Shown piece by piece: positions 44,034 to 54,500 of a stretch of 64,000 bases of DNA. A program made the translations under genes and the position numbers. How positions within the stretch are numbered: position 1 is the first letter of the stretch; each line of letters opens with the position of its first letter. The stretch spans positions 24 through 64,023 of the forward strand of contig CANNZV010002313.1 in assembly GCA_947561585.1 (NCBI GenBank), given 5' to 3'. The notes beneath the pieces are model-generated. The model was not told the origin of the DNA, ran no database searches, and saw nothing but the letters and a program-made list of their open reading frames with translations. Source of the stretch: Caprella mutica (Eukaryota; Arthropoda; Malacostraca; Amphipoda; Caprellidae).

Positions 44034-44148
44034 CTGGATCCGGAAAATTGATCGAAAGCAATTGACCGAAAACAATTTATCGAAAGCAATTGAACGAATG
44101 GAAAATTGATAAAATGGAAAATTGGTCGAATGGAAAATTGATCTAACC
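44034..44148. mobile_element. 115-bp mini foldback element, GAAAATTGATCG arms
   Basis: The element consists only of arm sequence: it begins CTGGATCCGGAAAATTGATC and ends GGAAAATTGATCTAACC. The flanking 9-mers TATTTAAAA (44,025-44,033) and TATATAAAA (44,149-44,157) match at 8 of 9 positions. The unit is the same as in the array at 21,778-22,053. It ends 51 bp before the next foldback element begins. Confidence 0.65.
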
Positions 44149-44199
44149 TATATAAAAAAAAAACATGAATTAATGGTACGTGGAATATATAGAAACTAG

Positions 44200-44841
44200 G
44201 GTGACAGGACAATAACCTCCCGTGCAAAAATCCCCCGCGGTCAAAAACTCCCCGTGCAATATACCCCCCGGACAAAAAACCCCGTACAATAAACCCCCTG
44301 GACAAATACCCCCCGGACAAGAACCCCCTATGCAAAAAACCCCCGGTGCAAAAAAACCCCGGTCGATATAAATAGCATAATTCATTTTAATTAATTTTCA
44401 TTAATTTTATATTAATAAAATTACTATATGTTATAAATATAAAGAGATATAGTGCACCTAAGGTTAGGTTAGCGGTCCGATTGGGGGGGGGGGGGGGAGG
44501 GGCTTGCCCCACCGGCCAGGTTTGATATTGACAAAATGTATACTGTACTTATTTTTACTATAAAATAGGTAATTGGGTATACCTTATTTTGCAAAAAATT
44601 TGTCATATTTTCGAAGAAAATGTAATAATTATTGGTTAGCATTGAATAATGTTTAATAAATTAATAAAAATGAATTATGCTATTTATATAGACCGGGGTT
44701 TTTTTGCTTGGGGGGTTTTTGTCCGGGGGGTATTTGTCCGGGGGGTTTATTACACGGTTTTTTTTTGTCCAGGGGGTATTTTGCACGGGGGGTTTTTGAC
44801 CGCGGGTTTTTTTTTGCACGGGGGGTTATTGTCCTGGAATC
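44200..44841. mobile_element. Foldback element with GCACGGGGGTTTTTGTCC arms and 9-bp duplication
   Basis: The ends are GGTGACAGGACAATAACC and GGTTATTGTCCTGGAATC. The direct repeat AGAAACTAG flanks at 44,191-44,199 and 44,842-44,850. The left arm (about 44,207-44,365) and right arm (44,685-44,835) are inverted tandem runs of CCCCGTGCAAAA / CCCCGGACAAA units ending in CGATATAAATAG / CTATTTATATAGACC. The core is shared with 18,065-19,055. It contains a long G run (about 44,482-44,497). It is non-coding. Confidence 0.88.
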
Positions 44842-44850
44842 AGAAACTAG

Positions 44851-45679
44851 ATAGCACATCTATATGATATCGTGATTAATGAAAAGAACAGTATGATTAT
44901 TATATAAAAAAGATAAGGAAATATATGAAAAAATTATTTAAACTAGTGAACTCTAAATGAATTACCATTCTAATATGAATCAATGAATCGGGATTTCAAG
45001 TTACTTTTAAAAGAAGAAAGAGGGGAAAAATCAGTCAACTCAGCAGGTAAAGAATTCCACAGGTTAAAATCTTTCGGTTTATATAAATATTATTATTCAG
45101 ATGAGGTTATCAGAAGCAATTGGTTCAGAAATTCATCTGTCCCATTTACAATAAATCCATGTTATTGCACGATTCCATATTTTTGGACAGGTAAAAACCT
45201 ATATATAATAATCATTTTTTAATTTCAATTGGTATCCATGATGCCAATTAGATTAGAAGATTAATAATAATTATATTATATTTTTTTATAAGTTTGAAAA
45301 TGTAGAACCAACCAAAACTTGGATCATATACTTTACTACCTAAAATATTTCACGGAACATAATATTGCTGTTTGTTAAATGTAACACAATTATATAAGTT
45401 AAATTATCTATTAATTATTCATCTATAAATACCATGAGTGAAAGTTAAGCTTTAGTTGAATTTTGAAACTATTAATAAATTCGATATCCTTTGAGCTTTC
45501 ATCGCAGAGCATCAACTAATTATGGCAACAAATACTGGAATACGTTTAATAATTTATTACTCGAACTTTAAATATATATGTTCTTTCATTATAATTCATA
45601 GAAAATTTAATTTTTAATTAACATTATAGTTACTTGTGACTTTCCCCGGTCTTATAACCTTTTGGTAATAACTTTTAAG
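44851..45679. other. AT-rich spacer
   Basis: There is one 79-codon plus-strand open frame (44,983-45,222) without a recognisable domain, probably accidental. No repeats were recognised. Confidence 0.4.
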
Positions 45680-46789
45680 ACTGAGTTTTAATTTGATAAT
45701 ATTCACCGTGGGAATTTTCACCCCCGGAATTTTCGTTGTTGGAAAATTGGCCGTTAGAAAGATTCGCCGTGAGAAATATTTAAAAAACCCAGGTAGCAAG
45801 CATTGTTCCTGGGATATTAAGGGAATAACCCTGGGAAGAAGGATATATTCCTGTGGTATTCCCTTAATATCCCATGAATAAATCCCTGCTGCCTGGGAAT
45901 ATTTAAATAATAATAAAACTAAATATATATTTTTCTATATATGCTAATAACTATATATAAATATAATGAATAATAATATGGGACCAAAAAATATATATTC
46001 CTATTTAGTCCTCATATCATGGTAGAATTGCAGCAACGGGGATTTTTATGGATTCTAAACAAGAAATGAATATTACACAATAATGCATGCACAATAATTC
46101 AGAGGTAAACCGTACAATGTAATTCCGAATAAATCAAACCAATCAATAATTAGGGTGGTGTAACTCAGAATAGTATAGTAATTAGAAAAGCTCTATCTTA
46201 AATTCACAATATTAAACACACAGGAACACAAACACTTTTAAGAGGAACTGATGCGAACTGACTATAATTAACCAAAACACAGCTAAGATCACTAGTGATC
46301 TTTTCTATTTTTATTGAACAATATTTATAAACAAAGAATAAGTTTTGACTATTTAGTCAACCAATCAAAACACTCCAAATATTATACAGCGACCTCTCGT
46401 GACACAAAATTACACGACTAATGATTAAAATATACATTTCATATGTGAACAGTTAACATGAATTTTAGGCATCTTAGTTTTATCAGATATACAATATTAC
46501 AAAATTACCTATAATTGATATTTACAATTATAAATTCTTTACAAAAATTCTAGAATTATCTAAAATTTTCAGTCTTATAGTCATTTAACAAATTGTTGTC
46601 TTTTTAATTATCAATACTTATAAGTATTTTAATAGTTATACTCTCTATAATTTCTTCTTCGAGCCGAATATTCCTCACGGTGAATTTTCCTAACGGCGAA
46701 ATTTCCAACTGCAAAAATTTCAACGACGAAATTTCCAATGGCAAAAATTCCGACGGCGAATTCTCCCACGGTGAAAATTCCTAGAACCG
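45680..46789. mobile_element. Foldback-like element with GGAATTTTCACCGTG arms
   Basis: The left arm (about 45,700-45,785) has ATTCACCGTGGGAATTTTCA-like units. The right arm (46,660-46,789) carries the same units inverted (CACGGTGAAAATTCCTAGAACC). Read inward, the right terminus is GGTTCTAGGAATTTTCACC, like the right ends of the other foldback families. The left terminus and target duplication are decayed. A hairpin (45,789-45,896) lies inside the left arm. Confidence 0.65.
45789..45896. repeat. Hairpin, CCCAGGTAGCA...TGCTGCCTGGG
   Basis: CCTGGGATATTAAGGGAATA pairs with TATTCCCTTAATATCCCATG, and CCCAGGTAGC pairs with GCTGCCTGGG. About 108 bp could form a long stem-loop. It is probably a small MITE nested in the foldback arm. 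Confidence 0.65.
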
Positions 46790-46888
46790 GCTACAGCAAT
46801 TATGATCCAATGCAGAATGTCGCTTAGGTAAATGAAAATATTCATTATTCAAAACGGTAAGCAGAGCGTTTAAATTATAAACATAATA

Positions 46889-47575
46889 AAAATTAGATTT
46901 CATAAAATGAAATTAGATTTCATAAAATGAAATTAGATTTCATAAAATGAAATTAGATTTCATAAAATTAAATTAGATTTCATAAAATTAAATTAGATTT
47001 CATAAAATTAAATTAGATTTCATAAAAGTAAATTAGATTTCATAAAAGTAAATTAGATTTCATAAAATTAAATTAGATTTCATAAAATTAAATTAGATTT
47101 CATAAAATTAAATTAGATTTCATAAAATTAAATTAGATTTCATAAAATTAAATTAGATTTCATAAAATTAAATTAGATTTCATAAAATTAAATTAGATTT
47201 CATAAAATTAAATTAGATTTCATAAAATTAAATTAGATTTCATAAAATTAAATTAGATTTCATAAAATTAAATTAGATTTCATAAAATTAAATTAGATTT
47301 CATATAATAAAATTAGATTTCATAAAATAAAATTAGATTTCATGAAATTAAATTAGATTTCATAAAATTAAATTAGATTTATAAAGTAAAATTAAATTTT
47401 ATAAAGTAAAATTATATTTCATAAAAGAAAATTTGATTTCATAAAATTAAATTAAATTCCATAAAATTAAATTAGATTTCATAAAATTAGATTAGATTTC
47501 ATAAAATTAAATTAAATTTCAAAAAATTAAATTAAATTTCATAAAATTAAAATTAAATTTCATAGAAATTAAAAT
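46889..47575. repeat. 20-bp minisatellite AAATTAGATTTCATAAAATT
   Basis: About 34 tandem copies occur. Units in the centre are perfect and in exact 20-bp register; those at the right edge are decayed. This is the pattern expected when unequal exchange homogenises the middle. No coding sense. Confidence 0.92.
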
Positions 47576-47829
47576 CTAGATGTAAATAAAGTGCACATTG
47601 AAGGACTCAAACAACCACCAAAAATTGTAATTAAAGTACACAGTGAAGAGTTAAATTCCTTTGAAATTCAAAATTTAATTTCTTGAAATCTCAAATTTGA
47701 ATTTCTTCGAAATCCAATATAACTCGTGTGCATTACGAAGACTGATTTAAAGTATTCATACTCAATGGGATTCCCATATTATCAAGAGGGTTTTAAAATC
47801 TCAAAGTTGAAGGTAATTTTGAAGGTAGA

Positions 47830-48015
47830 AATTACTAGTCAAATTGACTCAAAATTGTAGTTTCAGTTTGTCCCAAAACCGTCTCAAAAACGTGAGTCAA
47901 TTTGACTCATCCTAACATTATACTCAAAAATAAGAGTCACATTGACTCCTAATTCGTAGTCAGACTGACTCAGAGTCAACCAAGAAAAAAGACTTCAATA
48001 TTGGAGTTTTGCAGC
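47830..48015. repeat. Clustered GAGTCAAATTGACTC palindromes
   Basis: AGTCAAATTGACTC, GAGTCAATTTGACTC, GAGTCACATTGACTCC and GTCAGACTGACTCAGAGTCA occur within 190 bp. They could be a regulatory cluster upstream of the Ig/lectin gene (about 500 bp from its start), but a decayed foldback arm is equally possible. Confidence 0.45.
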
Positions 48016-48411
48016 CTTGACTCGCATTTTTTCTCAGTGATGCTTCCGAATAGAAAAATGTCTCCTAATCGTCAGAAACTACATATAGTACGAAAAATAT
48101 CATAAATTCTATCATTCTAATTGCAATGTATGTCAAATAAGCAAATAACGAGTAGCTCGAGTTGTCTAATTATAACTTCAACATTGATATTTCAATAACC
48201 CTCTTGATTGCAGAGTATCATTTTATACAAAGGCTCCATTGAGTAATTATCAATGAGTTCTTTCATGTGATGTTCATCTAATTTGGCACTTTTTTGTAAT
48301 TAGATCTGTTGCCGAGTGGCTTAGCATGTATAGATTCTTAGAACTCAGTAAAACAATATATTATCCATTAGTACACTATACTCATCAGGTAGATAGGTAC
48401 TAGGTACCCCC

Positions 48412-48450
48412 TATATAAGACACTGAGCAGAGTACCAGTGTGTTCATTTC
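48412..48450 (+). promoter_or_regulatory. TATA box and initiator of the Ig/C-type lectin gene
   Basis: TATATAAG at 48,412-48,419 is followed about 32 bases downstream (from TATAAG) by TCATTT at 48,444-48,449, which matches the arthropod initiator consensus TCAKTY. A second initiator-like TTCAGTT follows at 48,449. The start codon is at 48,522, leaving a short 5' untranslated region. This is inferred from spacing only. Confidence 0.5.
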
Positions 48451-48521
48451 AGTTCAGTGCTGTCAGCTATACTCTTATAACTGATAAATCTTCCCTACAT
48501 CATATAACCTATAATATTTAA

Positions 48522-51500
48522 ATGAAGCAAAACACGTACATATTTTTGGTTCTTGCTTTCAGTAGCTTCTTTTTCAGTCAAGCCAAAAGTGAGAGAATTT
48601 ATATCAATTTATATCTTAATTATAATTAATTGTTTCGAAAATATTAGCAATTTAGACTATCTTTAGGATATTGTTTATTTTATAGTTTAGTATCTGAAAA
48701 CCTTGTAATAATACTGAAATAAAATTAATTATAGTTGAAATTAATTTGAATCCTGAACGCATATATGTTACCATTATACCTCTTGGATGGATGAAACAAC
48801 TTGCAGATTCATAAAGGAAATCTATGTTGGAAATAATTTTACTTTTTTTTTTCAACAGCTGATGGATCGAATATCCCACAGTTATTCACTACACACAACA
48901 GCTCAGTCTATATCCCTTGTAATGTTGACACCGGAAATGATCATGTGAGTATTCAGCCCATCTTTATGATGTAAAGTGTTGTAGTTAACAATGATTAAAT
49001 AAATATTCAAAATTAATGGAATATGTGTATTTAAATAAAAAATTAATTAATCAATACTCTTACCAAAAAAATAGAAATGACATTAATTATTTTCTACATT
49101 TAACTAAATTGACGAAGGGGAAAGTCAAGGTACTCGGACACTCACAGTATTCGGAATATGCCGAGGACTGCCGCATTATTGAGTTATTATTGTGATTACT
49201 ATATCTTTTCTCACCTAGGAATATATGACTCCGATTTTCTGGACTCGGGTAGGATATGACGGCTCTGTGCAGAAAATTTTGGCTCCAAGTGAATCATTGT
49301 TTGTGCCACCAAGTAATGTTGAGTCTCACCCAGTCAGATTAAACCGTTTCTGCTCTCTTCTGATTAGAAATATAGTGCAGGCTTTGTCAGGTATCTACAC
49401 ATGTCACACTGATAAAGGAAACGCTAGTACTTTGGTCCATGTTTTGGATGGTGGTGAGTGTCTTTGGATTTGTATTAAATATTTGAAGGGGCTAAGACAT
49501 TTCGTCCATCGACATTTTCATCTACGGACATTTCGTCTTAACTCTAACGAACATCTCGTCCATAAACATTTCATTCATTGAAATGCTTTACTTTCTATTA
49601 TAAAGTGTATATACTTTATATTATTACATTAAAAGCCATGTGAAACTATGAAGTAATATTATAGTGATTTAAGCCTAATCATTTCATAGGAACAGTTAAA
49701 AATAGTTTACCCATCGAATTTTTTTAAAGACAATATTTTTATATTAAAAACAAGAAGTATAAAATCTTTACGGAAGATGAAATTCATTCAGGAACTACGA
49801 GTGAAGGGTGTAGTTCCCTGAAGGGGTGGACTCGAAACTCAAAAACCTCTCCTTCACGGCTGAGAGGATGCTGAAGGCATTCCCTCTCTGGATCGCAAGA
49901 GCCATTCTCTGTTGGAACCAGGCATACTCCCTTGGATCGTTCGCTGTTTCAACAAGGCGTCTTCCTATGAACTTCATGATTGAGGAAGTCGTACTACCGT
50001 ATGCTCCTTTGGTCTCTATAGTAATTGGCTCAAATATGTATGCATCTCCAATGGTGGAGTATTTCTGACGTTTACGGTTCTCTGCAGCCCCGGCAGCTGA
50101 TACAGCCTAAACCTTGAAATCATTGAGGTGTGTCTAAGCAAATTTGTCGACACACGTGCAATCCCAAATCTGACCCTTTATATTCGTTTAAGGAAACACA
50201 GTAATACCATCTTGGCGTTTACCATCACTCTGTGAAGCCCATGAGGCTCAGGAACTGAAGATAGTCCAGCTCTCTGCAAAGCCCGTTTTATACCATCATT
50301 CATTGTCGCATGTCTTGGGTGACACCCAGAACTGTGCCTACAAGACAGTCAATGCAGTCCTCTGACATCCATCCCATTGTAAACCCCGCCTTCATGTCTC
50401 AACTGCATCCGTAAGATCTCCGGTATCGACTACATTAATATTAGAAAGAATAGTTTCAACCAAAACACTCACAGAATACATTGAAGACACAAAAGCAGGT
50501 AAGGCAATATCTTCAGCTCTCCTACATTCTAGTCCACCAAGGCCAACCGGAAGAGTTGCCTGAATCCAAGAATCAGCTGACATCTCTACATTGGTCACAC
50601 TGGTAACGGCAGATCTAAGTGATTCATCAAAACAGCTAAGTTCGACTACGTGCTTGTAAGTTGGAGAAGCCCGCAGAACATATTTTAGCTTCTGTAACAA
50701 AAAGAAGGCTTGATTGTTATCCACCACCCGCAACGGGAGACCATGAGGTCCAGATCTTCTTTCTTCCTTAAAATCTCCACTGGAATACCAAAGTCACTGA
50801 AAGGTGCACCCAACAAGGAGCAATTGTCCAATGAACCACTCTGACATTTGGAAGCACAGCACAGAGCAAGTACGATGGCACTCAACCCATTTATCAAGGT
50901 TTTTACGTGCTCCAAAACTCTCTCCGGTGAATCTCCCAAGGCTGCGTCGTTCAGATACCATACATTGAACTCTGACTCAACCCTACGAGCCACCTCGTCA
51001 ACTCCAAGAGCAAACATAGCCGGTCCAAAAGAGTCACCCTGCTGGATACCTGTCTCCGACCTCAGCACCTCTTCACCAAAAAAATAACAAAGCTGAAGGC
51101 GAATAATAAGCTTGTCAAAAGAGTCTACATAGCTCCGGCACACGGTTACGAATAGCAGTAAGGAAAGTATCTCTCCTCAGACAATTGAAAGCGTTTTTCA
51201 TATCCATCTTGAGAAACACCCTCCTATGGCTACAGTCATTCATGTACTGTTTTGCAGAATGTGTGGCAGCTTCACAGCCACCCTTCGTAGAGAACCCAAG
51301 GTGAACCGGTCTTAATTCGCTACCAAGAGACTGTGAAAAGGGGCGCGCCCCAACCATTGCAGCCAACCTACACAAGGTATTACCAACTGCTATGGGTCTG
51401 ATGCTACCATCCTTTTTGGTTAAAGCGCCCAATGTGGCTCCATAAAAAGTTGACAAAGCAAAATCAGGAACTTCTTCTACTCAATATCGCATTCAAAAAA

Positions 51501-54500
51501 TCTGTCAAAGTGGTTAGAAGACGTAATCCAGCCTCTGCAGATGAATGGGACAATAACCTCTTCAAATGACCTGATCTGAGGCCATCAGGTCCTCCGGCAG
51601 AATCAAGACGGAAAGAATTAACAGTCTTGCGGGGCAGGCGGGTGTTTAGACCTCAACGTTCTGACAGTCTCTTCATTTCGTTGGTCCAGTCCATCCGAAG
51701 ATGACAGCTCACGACCTGCTACACTCACGTCACCATCTGCGAACTAAGCTGCCACTCTATTCTTCAACTTCTGTATTTTATCATCGTCTGAAGAGTGTCG
51801 ATTATTAACAACTGGGATTATGGGTTCAAGCAGCGTAGGTAGGGAGTCTGCAGTCTTTAAAAATCGAGCCACTTACCGATTGATTTTAGTAGCAACAGAA
51901 ATCTTGCGACCTTCCCTACCGCCATCTGGACACTGTACCCCCAGTACAGTGTCTTCTGCGTCTAAGCCTCCTGTAATAACAGTTGGAGCGCTCCTGCCAC
52001 AGCTATTATTGATCTTTTGGGAATCGTATTTAGGACTGTCAATCTACTACGACAGCCACCTATATGTACCTCCAAATTCACCAGCTGATTGGGCTGCTCC
52101 TTGGAGTCATCGATTGTAACCCGCGCTCGACACACCACACGAACCCATCTAACTATTACGAACGCCTGTGCCCTGGTCAAATAGTTTTTAGTTTGAAAAA
52201 GACCGTACATTTTCTGTGTTTACGAATTGTTTTTATTATTTACGTCCAAACTCTCTGTAAAGAAATTTATGCAATTACGTTATAAGCGTCCCATTCATAA
52301 ATTCTTAGTAACCCACAACAAAAACTTAAAGGGGCAGTTCAGTCAATTTTTGTTTCCATAATATTAATGTTGAACAATCACTTTAGTAAGAATAAACCAT
52401 TCTTGTAGAATTAAACGGTTGAAAAAAATATAATAAGCGATATATATCATATTTTATAAATTCGATTTAGTTCCTGCGTCCTCCTACAGATGGCGCCACA
52501 ACTCTGTACTATTTGTTTACATTTTACAGCTTTCTATCAACAGTATTAACAGGTAATTTATGAAGAGATGGTTTTCTTTTCAAAACTAAATCTAATTGTC
52601 TCGAAGGACAGTTTTTAATTTCGCAAATTCTTTTCACCATTTTCAAACATATAATGACAGATTCAAGATTCAAGTCTGAGACTGGTTATCATTTTATTTA
52701 CGTACCTACTACAATGATTAATTTGTCGGTCCACCTCAGTCCACAGATGGCGCCACTAATTTACAATCTACTTTTTAAATTAACATTTCTAAAATCAACG
52801 AATTTACTAATGTTACATAAATAAATATACTAAATCGATTCAGGACCAATTTGGCGATAGTTTGATTTTGACTGAACTGTCCCTTTAAATTAAATTGATT
52901 ATGTAAATCGATAATGCATGTATAAGCTGACTTTGTATATCATTAAAAAAGTATTCAGTTTTATTATTTTAATGTTGCCAGCCAGTAGAAGTAAGAAGCG
53001 AAGGCTAAAACAATGAATTTATAATTACCATCAACAAAGGGTGTTCATTATTTTTTACTTTTATGATGTGAAATTTAATGTATATGAACACTAATTTATA
53101 ATACAAAATAAAGCATTTTATGAAAAAATTGTCCGTGGATGAAACGTCTTGCCCCGAAATTTGACAATTGAAATTTAGAATAATTTACAGTTTGGGCGCT
53201 AAAAAAGTTTACTTTTTAATATCGCCATAACTATATTTACATATGAGATTGGAAATTCCAAACAAAGATCATTCGAAACAAAATTAAGTGAACTTTATTT
53301 TTTTCTTAAATAATTAATTTTACTTATTTCTCTTCCAATTGATTTTTGTATATATTACCAAACACGTATGTTAAATTAGTTACGTCAATTTTGAAATATA
53401 CAGCTTTTTGCCCTCTTATTACACGGTTGATGACAATATATGATATAGGACTTTTCTGGTGTAACGTCGCAGTACTGAGTACTCTAACATTCTCAATACT
53501 TTGAAAGTGGATGTTAACATAGGTCTTCAGAAATTTCTGAAAGTCAGATTGGTTTGAAACCTAAGTCACTTTCAGAGAACTGTTGGTATAGTCCTTTTGC
53601 ATGGTTTATAAATAGGATATCTTTGAATTTTTATCGAAATAATTTTTGTTTGGTGTCCACTTTTACCCGACGGGTATTAAACATAGAGAATGTAACCATG
53701 GCGGGAACGTCAAAATGGTGATATGAAAATGGAATTCTTATGCTTTTATTAAATTTTTCTATAAAATATACTATATCAACCTATGCAGAAAAAAAATTGA
53801 TTGAGTTCATGGAAAATAACCTTATAACGGGTAATTAATTATAATATTTCTAAATTACGTTATTTCTAACGGGCAAGTACACTAAATAGTATATAATATA
53901 TATATCCATTAACTTTTATTTTTTAATTGTTATTTATGATAACTGCATGTATATTGGATACCAATTAAAATAACGAGTTACAATATGTATCCTATTCTTA
54001 TATGATCGATAATGTGGAACCGGTCGATAAATCGGAACTTAACCCAGTTCCTTAAATGCAGTAATAAAGAGTTGACACTTAGTTACTCCTTATTACTGTT
54101 ACAGAAGAAACTGGGATATCATAAATTATCATAAATAAATTCAGATATCATAAATTCCAATTGAAGTGAATAAAAATAAAATTTTCATTTCAATAATTTT
54201 CTAATTTATTTTACATGCTATTCATATTTAATGATCCTTTTATATCTTAAAATTGATGGATGTATTTAAACTAATACTTGATATTGTAATATTTTAGATA
54301 AAACAATTATTTTTGAATATATAGAAGGTGTTTAGGGTGAAAAGAGAAGAATTGATAAAAATCCTATTCTATCATTTTTTCAACCTCAATTCTATCCTAC
54401 CTTTCAGAAATACCTCCAGTTGTTTCTTCAGTTGAATCGCAGATATCCCCTAAACCATCGTGTTCAGAGAATTATGATTTGGTCAATGGTAAGTGTCTGA

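Larger units (their letters stand above)
49487..53155. mobile_element. Foldback element (GGACATTTCGTCC type) in the Ig/lectin intron
   Basis: The left arm starts AGGGGCTAAGACATTTCGTC and includes TACGGACATTTCGTC. The right arm, ATTGTCCGTGGATGAAACGT then CTTGCCCC, is inverted. Flanking 9-mers AATATTTGA and GAAATTTGA match at 7 of 9 positions. The arm unit is that of 25,409-28,151. The element contains a decayed LINE and a TTAA-target MITE. It occupies three quarters of the intron between the Ig-coding and lectin-coding exons. Confidence 0.65.

Noticed and set aside
44471..44500. G-quadruplex-like long G run as a regulatory site
   Set aside because: It is a single uninterrupted G tract inside a transposon core and may vary by sequencing error; there is no nearby gene to regulate.
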